A stretch of DNA of 18,312 nt from assembly GCA_030618495.1 (NCBI GenBank), contig JAUXDE010000022.1, positions 1 through 18,312 of the forward strand. Reading direction: 5' to 3'. Positions 5,826 to 13,635 of the stretch are shown piece after piece (positions within the stretch are counted from its first letter, which is position 1; every line of letters begins with the position of its first letter). The stretch comes from Clostridia bacterium. Lineage in GTDB: Bacteria; UBA6262; WVXT01; JAUXBS01. The notes under the pieces were generated by a model, which was not told the DNA's origin, did no database searches, and worked only from the letters and a program-made list of their open reading frames with translations. The position numbers and the translations under genes are program-made.

Positions 5826-7040
5826 ATGTATAAAAAATACTATTTAAGGATAGTTAAGGTACTAATATTTCTGATAATCTTATTAGTTATTAATTCATCT
5901 GCTGAAGAACCTTCAAGATTATCATTGAGGGAGGTACTTAAGATTGCCTTTGATTCCAACTCAGAAGTGATAACAGCAAGGAAGGAATTAGAATCAGCAA
6001 AGGCAGGGATTATTTCAGCAAGGGCTATTAGTAATCCTGAGTTTGGCATTGAGTTTCGCCCTTCCGGTATAGAGAGTTCACTCAGCCAGGAACTGAGTAT
6101 TTTGGGCAAGCGGGGCTTAAGCCGCAGGATTGCTGATACTGGTAAGGAGATATCTGAATGCAATCTTGATTCGGTCTGGATGGAAGTATCTTTTGAAGTT
6201 AAGAAGGTATATTACCAGATATTACTTGCCGAGAAAAAGAAAGAGTTCTCTGTTGAGAGCCTGGAACTGGCAAGGAATTTCCTGGACAGGACTTCCCAGC
6301 GCTATAATGTGGGGAAGGTTCTTAAAAATGAACTTTTGCGTGCTGAAATTGAAGTGTTCCGGGCTCAGAATGAAATCATGCTCTCAGATAAAGAGATATC
6401 CTCCAATAAGGATAAACTGAACTTCTTATTCGGCAGGCCTTCTTATGAGGAATATGAATGTACTGATAAACTCGTATATTCTAAGAAAGAGTTGGATTTA
6501 GATACTCTTATTAAACAGGCATTAATGAAAAGAGCGGATATTAAGGCTAAAAAGTTGGAACTCAAGTCTTCAGGACTTGAACTTAAGTTAGCAAGAAGAG
6601 AAAGGCTTTCAAATCCAACATTCAGTCTTTTAGCAGACAGGGATACAGGACAGGATTTTGTGTTTGGCGCGGGAGTGGAGATGCCCCTTCCTCTATGGTA
6701 TAGAAATAAAGGGGAGATTTCTGCAGTTAAGAGTGAAGGCGAGAAAACAGAACATCAGATAAAATCTCTTAAGAACCGGATAGAATTAGAGGTTAAAGAG
6801 GTATATAGGGAAATTAAGTTAGCTGACAGGCAGGTGGCTTTAATGAAGAAATCCGTAAAGAAAGCAAGTGAACTGTTATCTCTTATAGAGGTCCAGTACG
6901 CTGAAGGGAAGACGACTTTTTTAAGTTACTTAGAGGCTTTAATGGTATATAGAGAAGCAAACCTGGATTATTTAGAAGCCATTCTGGATTACCGGGTAAA
7001 ATTAGCATTATTAGAAAATAGAACAGGAGGAGAATTATGA
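5826..7040 (+). CDS. TolC-family outer-membrane channel of a metal efflux system (CusC/CzcC type)
   Basis: A 404-residue protein with a signal peptide (residues 1-26, ending in NSSA). The rest shows two OEP repeats rich in amphipathic helices: the first starts LSLREVLKIAFDSNSEVITA with NPEFGIEFRPSG and LSQELSILGKRG, the second around residue 220 onward with RADIKAKKLELKSSGLELKLA and LSNPTFSLLADRD. The segments 'SNPEFGIEF' and 'GAGVEMPLPLWYRNKGEISA' are characteristic of CzcC-like proteins. It forms the trimeric exit duct across the outer membrane for the RND pump encoded downstream. AAAGGA precedes the ATG. Its stop overlaps the start of the His-rich lipoprotein gene (ATGA), which shows tight operon structure. 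No lipobox is seen, so it is not lipid-anchored. Confidence 0.9.
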   Translation: MYKKYYLRIVKVLIFLIILLVINSSAEEPSRLSLREVLKIAFDSNSEVITARKELESAKAGIISARAISNPEFGIEFRPSGIESSLSQELSILGKRGLSRRIADTGKEISECNLDSVWMEVSFEVKKVYYQILLAEKKKEFSVESLELARNFLDRTSQRYNVGKVLKNELLRAEIEVFRAQNEIMLSDKEISSNKDKLNFLFGRPSYEEYECTDKLVYSKKELDLDTLIKQALMKRADIKAKKLELKSSGLELKLARRERLSNPTFSLLADRDTGQDFVFGAGVEMPLPLWYRNKGEISAVKSEGEKTEHQIKSLKNRIELEVKEVYREIKLADRQVALMKKSVKKASELLSLIEVQYAEGKTTFLSYLEALMVYREANLDYLEAILDYRVKLALLENRTGGEL

Positions 7041-7183
7041 AGAAGATTAGTTTGTTTTTAATGGTAGTTGTGATCTTTGTTGTTGTGATAGGATTGTTTG
7101 CCGGATGCGCTGTGGAAGAGGAACACACACATGGGCAAAAAGAGCAGCATAGCTCACATGACGGGTGTAATCACGCTCATTAA
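7037..7183 (+). CDS. 48-residue His-rich lipoprotein within the efflux operon
   Basis: A tiny gene starting inside the stop of the TolC-type gene (ATGA at 7037-7040) with a strong AGGAGG site 7 bp upstream. Residues 1-23 are a lipoprotein signal with lipobox LFAGC, so Cys24 would be lipidated. The mature part is only 25 residues and holds six histidines and one further cysteine (HTHGQKEQHSSHDGCNHAH). It resembles the His-rich head of the adaptor protein encoded 12 bp downstream (HTDAHASHEGHDEESC), so it may be a metal-capture peptide anchored beside the pump, perhaps derived from a duplicated adaptor N-terminus. The function is inferred; the coupling and lipobox make it very likely to be a real gene. 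Confidence 0.78.
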   Translation: MKKISLFLMVVVIFVVVIGLFAGCAVEEEHTHGQKEQHSSHDGCNHAH

Positions 7184-7195
7184 AGGAGACAAGTA

Positions 7196-8173
7196 ATGAA
7201 AAGATTTCATTTGTTGATTATTTTGGTATGTATAGGTCTGTTTTTTGGATGTTCCGGTAAGAATGAACATGAGGGGTGTGAACATACCGATGCTCATGCT
7301 TCTCACGAAGGCCATGACGAGGAGAGTTGCGGTGAGGATGTGGTTGAAGTTTTTTCTCACTTCATGGAGTTGCTTGGTTTAAAGACAGAAAAGGTTTCCT
7401 TAAGGAACCTTAAGAAAACAATAACCATAGTAGGTGAGATAGCAAGGGACTTTGAGAAGCCGGTTCATATCACTTCCGATATAGATGGGAAGGTGGTGAA
7501 GCTGAAAGCCCGTTTAGGAGACCATCATGTGAAACGCGGTGAATCTCTTGCCGTTATTGAAGGCGAAGACGGCAGGACAAAGGAGATAACATCACCTTTA
7601 GGCTGTATGATAATAGGAGAGCATGTTGAGGAAGGGGAAGAGGTAAGCGCGGATACTTCTCTTTTTACAATGGCGGATATGTCTAAGTTAAAAGCCAGTT
7701 TTGATGTATACCAGGAAGACCTTGGTTACATCAGGCCCGGCCAGAGTATCAAGGTGGAAACATCGGTATCTCCCGGCAAACTGTATCCTGCAAAGATTTC
7801 GTTTATTTCCCCGATTGTTGACGGTAAGACCCGGGCTGTTAAGATAAGGGTTGATATAGATAACTTTGACTGTAGTCTGAAACTGGGGATGTTTCTGAAA
7901 GGATACATAACACATACCGGAGCCTCTAAGTTAATTACCATTCCCGGTTCGGCTGTACAGGTGTGGGAGGGGAAGAAGGTTGTATTCATTCCAATTTCTG
8001 AAGATAAATACAGGATGGTTGAGGTTGAACTTGGTTCCGGTGAAGGGGGATATATAGAAGTGGTTTCCGGGGTTGAGGTTGGCGATGAAGTCGTAAGTTC
8101 CGGTAGTTTTCATTTAAAGTCGGAATTAAGGAGGAGATCAGCCGGTGATACCGGTCATGGTCATGCGCATTAG
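7196..8173 (+). CDS. RND efflux periplasmic adaptor (CusB/CzcB type), His-rich
   Basis: A 325-residue membrane-fusion lipoprotein. Residues 1-18 are a signal with lipobox LFFGC (Cys19). Residues 25-50 form a His/Glu-rich metal-binding segment (HEGCEHTDAHASHEGHDEE). Then come a barrel-sandwich hybrid (HITSDIDGKVVKLKARLGDH, later SPLGCMIIGEHVEEGEEV), a beta-barrel domain (ADMSKLKASFDVYQEDLGYI, later YPAKISFISPIVDGKTRAV) and a membrane-proximal domain. The C-terminus is GHGHAH, a second His cluster. There is no long alpha-hairpin between the two halves of the lipoyl-type domain, so this is a short-hairpin adaptor. It bridges the RND pump and TolC-type channel. AAAGGAGA precedes the ATG, and the pump gene follows 9 bp later. 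Confidence 0.9.
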   Translation: MKRFHLLIILVCIGLFFGCSGKNEHEGCEHTDAHASHEGHDEESCGEDVVEVFSHFMELLGLKTEKVSLRNLKKTITIVGEIARDFEKPVHITSDIDGKVVKLKARLGDHHVKRGESLAVIEGEDGRTKEITSPLGCMIIGEHVEEGEEVSADTSLFTMADMSKLKASFDVYQEDLGYIRPGQSIKVETSVSPGKLYPAKISFISPIVDGKTRAVKIRVDIDNFDCSLKLGMFLKGYITHTGASKLITIPGSAVQVWEGKKVVFIPISEDKYRMVEVELGSGEGGYIEVVSGVEVGDEVVSSGSFHLKSELRRRSAGDTGHGHAH

Positions 8174-8182
8174 GAGCACCAT

Positions 8183-11100
8183 ATGATTAAAAAAATAATA
8201 GAGTTTGGATTTAAAAACAGGTTCTTGGTGATAATAGCTTTTGTGGGTATATGTTTGGGGGGTATAATGTCCCTGTCAAACCTGCCCATAGACGCCTTCC
8301 CTGACATCAGTCCCAACATGGTGCAGGTGTTCGCAGAGGTCAACGGCATGGCTGCCGAAGAGGTTGAGCAGTTAGTTACCAGGCCGGTAGAACTGTCCAT
8401 GATGGGCATGCGGGGGGTAAAGAGTATCCGTTCGTTATCGTCTTTCGGGCTTTCCACCGTTAAGGTATACTTTGAAGACAACCTGGACATATATTTCACG
8501 CGGCAGTTGGTGTTTGAGAGGCTCGGCAGCGCTGAAGAGGGCATTCCCGAAGGCATAGATATGTCTCACGGCATTGAAATGGGTGCCATAGCATCGGGAA
8601 TGGGTAAGATTCTTACTTATTATATTAAGGGGGATGAATATGATACCACACAGCTGCGTACCATGCAGGAGTGGATTATTAAGCCGGCCCTGCAGTCTGT
8701 CTCTGGCGTTGCGGAGGTTATAAGTTTAGGAGGGCATATAAAGCAGTTCCGGGTGGACGTATCACCGTATAAACTACTGCGCTATGATGTTACTATAAAT
8801 GAAGTAATTGAAGCGGTAAGGGAGAACAACCTCAATACGGGCGCGGGTTTACTGAAGAATTATTCACAGGAATGGATTATAAGGAGTCTCGGGCTTGTTA
8901 AGGATGTTTCTGATATTGAAAACATAGTCCTGCGGTCATACCGGGGAAGCCCGGTATACCTCAAGGACGTTGCGGATATAAGCATAAGTCAGGCGATAAG
9001 GAGAGGGATTGCCTCTATGGATGGCGGTAAGGAAATCGTAGTGGGAGGCATATACAAGATTCATGGAGAGAACTCCTTTAAGGTTATAAGCCGCCTTAAT
9101 AAGCAGATGGATAAGATTAATAAAATACTCCCTTCAGGAGTAAGCATAGTACCGTTTTATGATCAGGGAATACTGGTTAAGGAAAGCATAAAGACCGTAA
9201 GGAATGCTCTCGGGCTGGGTTTGATACTGGTATGTATAGTTCTTTTTGTCTTTCTTGGCAAACTGAAGAACGCCCTGGTGGTGGTACTGTCACTGCCGTT
9301 TTCAATGTTGTTTGCGTTAATCATGTTCCGGGTTCTTCATATTCCAGGGGATTTGATATCCTTAGGAGGGCTGGCAATAGCGCTGGGTATGATAGTGGAC
9401 GCCAGCATCATCATGGTTGAGAAGATACATACTCTGAATATGGAATCTTCTGAATCTCTTTCAATGAAGGATGTTGTCATAGCCGCCGCGCAGGAGGTCG
9501 GCAGGCCGATGTTCTTTGCCATTGCCATTATTATCATGGTGTTTCTGCCAATATGGACTCTACAGGGTGTGGAAGGGAAGATGTTCAGGCCGCAGGCGTA
9601 CTCAGTAACTATTGCCATGTTAGGTTCGTTGATATACGCCATGCTCCTTGCTCCCATCCTTTACAGCCTCACCGTGAAGAACAGAAAGCCATCCAGAGAT
9701 AAGAGCGATAAGTTCATGCAGGGACTGCATGAGCGCTATAAATCAATGCTCCAGTTCCTTCTTCCAAGGCGTAAGAAGGTAGCCATAGTGACTGCCTGTC
9801 TGCTGCTTTTAGGCATAGGCGTGTTCTTTAACCTGGGTAAGGTGTTCGTACCCACCCTTCATGAGGGGAGCATAAACGTGCTGGCTCACATGGACCCCAG
9901 CATAGCCCTTGATGAAGCAGGCAGGGTTGCCGCAAAACTTGAAGAGGAATTGAGTACGTTCAGCGAGGTCAGGCAGGTAATCTCCGAGATAGGCTACGGG
10001 GACGTGGGGCCCCACGTCCACCATACCGACTACGCCTGTATAACCCTTGACCTTTATCCCAGGCATACGTGGAAGGCCGGGGGCACGCAGGAGCAGTTAG
10101 TTTCAAGGATGAGTGAGAAACTTAAAGGCTTCCCCGGGGTGTCCATAAGTTTCTCCCAGCCGATCCAGCACGAAGTGGATGAACTGGTCGGTGGGGCAGG
10201 GGCACAGGTGGCGGCAAAACTGTTTGGTTACGACATGGAAGTGCTTAAACAGAAAGCTGCGGAAATTGAAGGAGTTCTCTCCGGTATAGAAGGGGTCGCC
10301 GACCTCAGGGTGGAACAGGTAAGCGGTCAGGCGCACCTGCATATAGAGATAGACCGTAAAGAGATGGCCCGGCAGGGTATAAACATATCAAGGGTCCAGG
10401 AAATAATAAGGAGCAGTGTGGGGGGCATAAGGGCGGGCAAGGTATTTGAAGGTGAAAAGTCCTTTGATATATTCGTAAGGTTTGAGGAGTCCCACCGAAA
10501 CGATGTTGAAGCCATAAAGGATGTGTTGATATACGGCAGTGACGGTAACAGGGTACCCCTGTCGCGCATTGCAGAAATCAGGCTTGTAGAAGGGTTCAGG
10601 CAGATAAGCCACGAAAACGGCCAGAGGTATATATCCGTACTGAGCAACGTAAGGGGAAGGGACGTCGGGGGATTCGTTGAGGAAGCGCAGAAGGAAATAG
10701 AAGAATCAGTAACCCTTCCCCCCGGTTACTCTATTTCGTGGGGCGGGCAGTTTGAACTACAGCAGGCGGCCAACAGGAGGTTGATGGTTGTAATACCGAT
10801 TACACTGTTCATTATACTGTTCCTGCTTTACAGTTTCTTTAAATCATTCAAAGAAACGCTCCTCATTGCCCTCAACATACCTTTAGCCCTGGTGGGGGGA
10901 GTCTTTGCCCTGGCAATTACCGGCCAGGACCTGAGTATCCCCGCAACTATTGGTTTTATTGCTCTTTTCGGTATAGCCCTGCAGGACGGATTGGTGTTGA
11001 TATCCCGTTTCAAGTATCTGCACGCAAAGGGTTTAGGCTTGAAAGATGGGATAATTGAAGGTTCTCTTTCAAAATTGAGGCCTGTTTTAATGACTACAGT

Positions 11101-11257
11101 GACCACTGCATTCGGATTAATACCATTAATTATGTCTACCAGTCCGGGTTCTGAGATACAGAAACCACTGGCTATTGTAGTTGTGGGAGGGATAATATCA
11201 TCAACGGTACTGACCCTGTTTGTAATACCCACACTATACGGGTGGGTGAAGGAATAG
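8183..11257 (+). CDS. Heavy-metal RND efflux pump (CusA/CzcA family)
   Basis: A 1024-residue inner-membrane proton-driven exporter with the usual RND plan: N-terminal helix (FGFKNRFLVIIAFVGI), large periplasmic loops at about 35-335 and 555-865, and two bundles of membrane helices. The PxDAxPD motif (NLPIDAFPDIS) and FELQQAANRRL are typical of the HME group. In helix 4, GLAIALGMIVDASIIMVEK places Asp406 and Glu413 in the proton path; the position of CzcA Asp402 is Ala400, as in CusA. The C-terminal half is CzcA-like (KLRPVLMTTVTT instead of the CusA RPKAMT). The CusA Met triad is not recognisable; instead His611/His613/His614 (GPHVHHTDY) lie in the matching cleft segment. The metal is therefore uncertain. 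The size fits the family (about 1020-1050). Confidence 0.93.
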   Translation: MIKKIIEFGFKNRFLVIIAFVGICLGGIMSLSNLPIDAFPDISPNMVQVFAEVNGMAAEEVEQLVTRPVELSMMGMRGVKSIRSLSSFGLSTVKVYFEDNLDIYFTRQLVFERLGSAEEGIPEGIDMSHGIEMGAIASGMGKILTYYIKGDEYDTTQLRTMQEWIIKPALQSVSGVAEVISLGGHIKQFRVDVSPYKLLRYDVTINEVIEAVRENNLNTGAGLLKNYSQEWIIRSLGLVKDVSDIENIVLRSYRGSPVYLKDVADISISQAIRRGIASMDGGKEIVVGGIYKIHGENSFKVISRLNKQMDKINKILPSGVSIVPFYDQGILVKESIKTVRNALGLGLILVCIVLFVFLGKLKNALVVVLSLPFSMLFALIMFRVLHIPGDLISLGGLAIALGMIVDASIIMVEKIHTLNMESSESLSMKDVVIAAAQEVGRPMFFAIAIIIMVFLPIWTLQGVEGKMFRPQAYSVTIAMLGSLIYAMLLAPILYSLTVKNRKPSRDKSDKFMQGLHERYKSMLQFLLPRRKKVAIVTACLLLLGIGVFFNLGKVFVPTLHEGSINVLAHMDPSIALDEAGRVAAKLEEELSTFSEVRQVISEIGYGDVGPHVHHTDYACITLDLYPRHTWKAGGTQEQLVSRMSEKLKGFPGVSISFSQPIQHEVDELVGGAGAQVAAKLFGYDMEVLKQKAAEIEGVLSGIEGVADLRVEQVSGQAHLHIEIDRKEMARQGINISRVQEIIRSSVGGIRAGKVFEGEKSFDIFVRFEESHRNDVEAIKDVLIYGSDGNRVPLSRIAEIRLVEGFRQISHENGQRYISVLSNVRGRDVGGFVEEAQKEIEESVTLPPGYSISWGGQFELQQAANRRLMVVIPITLFIILFLLYSFFKSFKETLLIALNIPLALVGGVFALAITGQDLSIPATIGFIALFGIALQDGLVLISRFKYLHAKGLGLKDGIIEGSLSKLRPVLMTTVTTAFGLIPLIMSTSPGSEIQKPLAIVVVGGIISSTVLTLFVIPTLYGWVKE

Positions 11258-11310
11258 AGTTTACATAGGTTTCATAGAATCCATAATAATTGATAAAGGA
11301 GGAGTCCTTA

Positions 11311-11988
11311 ATGCGAATTAGAAAAAGAAGTTTTTTTGTGTCATTATTAATGCTATTATTACTGTCAGTACTGATAACTGCGCAGGCCCTTTCCCAGGAA
11401 TGCGGCCCTTCCTGCCCTGTCTGTTCAGGGACAGGCGATGCTACCGGGGCACTGGTGCCGGTGGGGAACTTGATAATTTCAAATATTGCTATTCCTTATG
11501 GAGCGGAAGAAACATACATAATAAACCTGCGGGCAGGTGTTTTTCCATGGATGGATATAGGGGTGGGATATGCGTTTAAATCTACAACACCTGTATGGAG
11601 TATCAGGTTTCAGCCGTTAAAGGAAGAGGAGGATGACTGGAAACCCGGGTTGTTAATCGGAACAGGGAGCGTAAGGACAGGCGGCAGCGATCAATCCCTG
11701 TTTATGCAGGTTCTAAAAAGCTGGGAGTTTGGCGAAGATTTTGCCCTGCAGATTAACGGGGGAGTTGCATTGTTGATGCCCGGTTTTGACCGGTTGTACG
11801 GCCTGGCAGGCATTACTACTCTAATAAAGGAGAAGTGGAGTATATTTACCAGCTATGACGGAATCAATTTGCATTTTGGTTGTTCCTGGATACCCACGGA
11901 GTCCCTGGCTGTCTCAACTATGTTAGTTGAGGCCAGAGACCTGGCTATATCCATGAGGTATATACTGAAGTTCGGTAAGAAAGAATAG
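11311..11988 (+). CDS. Secreted beta-rich, probable outer-membrane protein at the end of the efflux operon
   Basis: A 225-residue protein with a signal peptide (residues 1-28, SLLMLLLLSVLITAQALS). The mature start has ECGPSCPVCSG (Cys31-x3-Cys35-x2-Cys38), a possible metal or disulfide site. The rest alternates hydrophobic and polar residues with many Gly and aromatics (YIINLRAGVFPWMDIGVGYA, LQINGGVALLMPGFDRLYGL, SIFTSYDGINLHFGCSWIP) and ends in a strand-like SMRYILKFG, as in small outer-membrane barrels. A TTG at 11290 is in frame, but the ribosome site AAGGAGGAG lies inside that extension and points to the ATG at 11311. It follows the pump gene by 53 bp and probably belongs to the operon. 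No named family was recognised; some resemblance to YjbH-like barrels is only impressionistic. Confidence 0.7.
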   Translation: MRIRKRSFFVSLLMLLLLSVLITAQALSQECGPSCPVCSGTGDATGALVPVGNLIISNIAIPYGAEETYIINLRAGVFPWMDIGVGYAFKSTTPVWSIRFQPLKEEEDDWKPGLLIGTGSVRTGGSDQSLFMQVLKSWEFGEDFALQINGGVALLMPGFDRLYGLAGITTLIKEKWSIFTSYDGINLHFGCSWIPTESLAVSTMLVEARDLAISMRYILKFGKKE

Positions 11989-12025
11989 TACATAGAGGTT
12001 TCAACATAGTTATTTTTTTCTTAAA

Positions 12026-12050
12026 TGGAGTATCCGTGTTTGATACTCTA
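12026..12050. other. Stem-loop downstream of the efflux operon
   Basis: GAGTATC (12028-12034) pairs with GATACTC (12042-12048) around a 7-nt loop, extended by a G-U and a T-A pair. There is no T-run after it, so it is not a canonical intrinsic terminator, but its position 38 bp after the last stop suggests an mRNA 3'-end role. Confidence 0.4.
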
Positions 12051-12061
12051 GTGTGGTGAGT

Positions 12062-12262
12062 CTAACATAGCTTTACATATGAAGGGCAGGTTTTAAGGCG
12101 GATTCAAGGAAAGACGCAGAATACGTCCAAATGCTGTCCTTCCCGAAGGGTCTCAGATCCTGAGCTTGTCGAAGGACTGTCGTCTTTTGTCCATCGTCGG
12201 CGTCACTCATCGTTCCTTGACGCTGAATCAAAATACTTCCAGCATATGTAAAGATATGTTAG
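12062..12262. mobile_element. MITE-like foldback element, 201 bp
   Basis: Terminal inverted repeats of 20 bp with one mismatch: 12062-12081 and 12243-12262 (shared CTTTACATATG core). The interior is also largely self-complementary. Matching CAAGGAA blocks lie near each end, and a central hairpin has GTCCTTC (12136-12142) against GAAGGAC (12171-12177), enclosing CTCAG/CTGAG (12152-12156, 12160-12164). The right central arm contains CCTGAGCTTGTCGAAGGAC, a sequence seen in intergenic repeats of many bacterial genomes. It has no coding capacity. No clear target-site duplication is visible at the ends. Confidence 0.7.
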
Positions 12263-12306
12263 CAGAAAGACTTCAAGAAATGCATTAGAAAGTCATGGAA
12301 TAAGTT

Positions 12307-12392
12307 GTAAGTAAAGTTCTGAAATACCTTCCTGGGCTTCAAGGAAAAAATGATAAGCAAGGCTTGACAAGCATGGCAATATATGTTACGAT
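12307..12392 (+). repeat. Dispersed repeat, copy A, carrying a promoter
   Basis: Begins GTAAGTAAAGTTCTGAAAT, contains the core ACCTTCCTGG, and ends in TTGACA-17-TACGAT. The copy at 13636-13733 matches at both the upstream block and the promoter, but has about 15 extra A/T-rich bases between them. The flanking genes are unrelated, so the shared part is a mobile or duplicated regulatory cassette. Confidence 0.7.
12364..12392 (+). promoter_or_regulatory. Promoter of the ATPase gene
   Basis: TTGACA (12364-12369), 17-bp spacer, TACGAT (12387-12392). The -10 lies inside the left arm of a palindromic operator, so repression by a bound protein is expected. The predicted start is near 12399, 42 bp before the ATG. 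Confidence 0.7.
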
Positions 12393-12418
12393 ACTTATCG
12401 TAACGATATATGTCGTAA
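12385..12418. promoter_or_regulatory. Palindromic operator upstream of the ATPase gene
   Basis: GTTACGATA (12385-12393) and TATCGTAAC (12396-12404) are perfect 9-bp arms separated by CT. The right arm overlaps a second, imperfect dyad (TAACGA...TCGTAA, 12401-12418). Together they cover the -10 and the transcription start. The equivalent position in the second repeat copy keeps only the left arm (GTTACGATACT). Confidence 0.6.
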
Positions 12419-12440
12419 TATTAAAAACAGGAGGTTTACG

Positions 12441-13541
12441 ATGAATCCCTTTAGATTTGGTAATGTAGTAACGGGAGAGTACTTTACTAATCGAAAGAAT
12501 GAAATAAAAGAGATAGTCTCTGAGATAAAGGCCGGCCAACACATAGTGCTTATGAGCCCGCGCCGCTATGGTAAAACCAGCCTTGTGAATGAAGCAATTA
12601 AAGCCAGCGGGGTGAAATGGGTTAGGATTAATATGGAGTTAATTGCGGATGAAGTAGACCTGGCTAATTACTATGTTAAAAATGCTTTATCGTTGAGTAA
12701 ATATGAAAAAATAAAACACTACTTAAAGAATCTAAAGATACAACCCTATATTCAGCTTCAGCCAACAACAAATGAAATCTCCGTATCTTTCAATACTGAG
12801 AAAAAAGACCTCTCAACGATTCTCTCAGACAGCCTCCAGCTTCCTGAGACAATTGCTGTAAGCATGAAAAAGAGAGTCGTAATTGTTTTTGATGAATTTC
12901 AGGAAATACGCAGGATATCTCCTGTGCTTGAAAGAAAAATGCGTGGGATATTTCAATATCATCAAAACATAACGTATATCTTCATCGGAAGTCAAGAAAG
13001 TATGATACGGGAAATATTCCAGAATAAAAAGAATCCCTTCTATAAATTTGGACGCCATATTAACTTGCACAAAATACCTGAAGCCGAATTTTCAGATTTT
13101 GTAATAAAAAGATTTTCCTCGCAAAAAATAGATACTCGTGATATTGTAAAAGACATTCTAAGTTTTACTGATTGCCAACCCTATTATACCCAACAATTGT
13201 GTCATGAAATCTATTTATTGGGTGATAAAAAGATTTTAACAAAAGGGGTGATAAATAAAGCAGTTGACCAAATTACAACAGAACATCATGCAGATTACTC
13301 GAGATGGTGGGGCAGTTTAAGCAATACCGAAAGAAAAGTCATTATAGGTATTGCTTCCGGCAATCATAATCCCACTTCACAAGAATTCATAAGAAAATAC
13401 GGGATTAAGTCAGCCAGCACTTCCGGCAGCGTAGTAAGCAAATTAATTGCCTTAGGAACATTAATAAAAAAGAATGGAAAAAAAATTAAGATAGAGGATC
13501 CTTTTTGGAAAGAATGGATATTGAAGAATCGACGATGTTAA
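12441..13541 (+). CDS. Archaeal-type AAA ATPase with C-terminal winged helix
   Basis: A 366-residue protein of the archaeal ATPase family (Pfam ATPase_2 type). It starts with the family-typical NPFRFGNVVTGEYFTNRKNE. Walker A is SPRRYGKTSL, with Lys45-Thr46; the first Gly is Ser39, a common change in this family. Walker B is VVIVFDEFQE (Asp151-Glu152). GSQESMIREIF fits the sensor 1 region. The C-terminal 75 residues form a winged helix (LSNTERKVIIGIASG, then YGIKSASTSGSVVSKLIALG). Such proteins are common in archaea and some bacteria; their role is poorly known, with links to mobile or defence-like loci. A strong AGGAGG precedes the ATG. It stands alone, under a promoter with a palindromic operator, and may repress itself through the winged helix (inference). 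Confidence 0.85.
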   Translation: MNPFRFGNVVTGEYFTNRKNEIKEIVSEIKAGQHIVLMSPRRYGKTSLVNEAIKASGVKWVRINMELIADEVDLANYYVKNALSLSKYEKIKHYLKNLKIQPYIQLQPTTNEISVSFNTEKKDLSTILSDSLQLPETIAVSMKKRVVIVFDEFQEIRRISPVLERKMRGIFQYHQNITYIFIGSQESMIREIFQNKKNPFYKFGRHINLHKIPEAEFSDFVIKRFSSQKIDTRDIVKDILSFTDCQPYYTQQLCHEIYLLGDKKILTKGVINKAVDQITTEHHADYSRWWGSLSNTERKVIIGIASGNHNPTSQEFIRKYGIKSASTSGSVVSKLIALGTLIKKNGKKIKIEDPFWKEWILKNRRC

Positions 13542-13635
13542 AATTATTAATCGGAGACAACTTTCAATTGTTTCTCATCTTAGATGATTCAATTCTCCCT
13601 CCTGTTTCACCTGAGTCCGGAAAAATACATTGATT

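Noticed and set aside
11290-11310. Upstream TTG start for the protein ending the efflux operon
   Set aside because: The AAGGAGGAG ribosome site lies inside this extension and is well spaced for the ATG at 11311.
12026-12050. Intrinsic terminator after the efflux operon
   Set aside because: The stem is good, but no T-run follows; kept only as a stem-loop.
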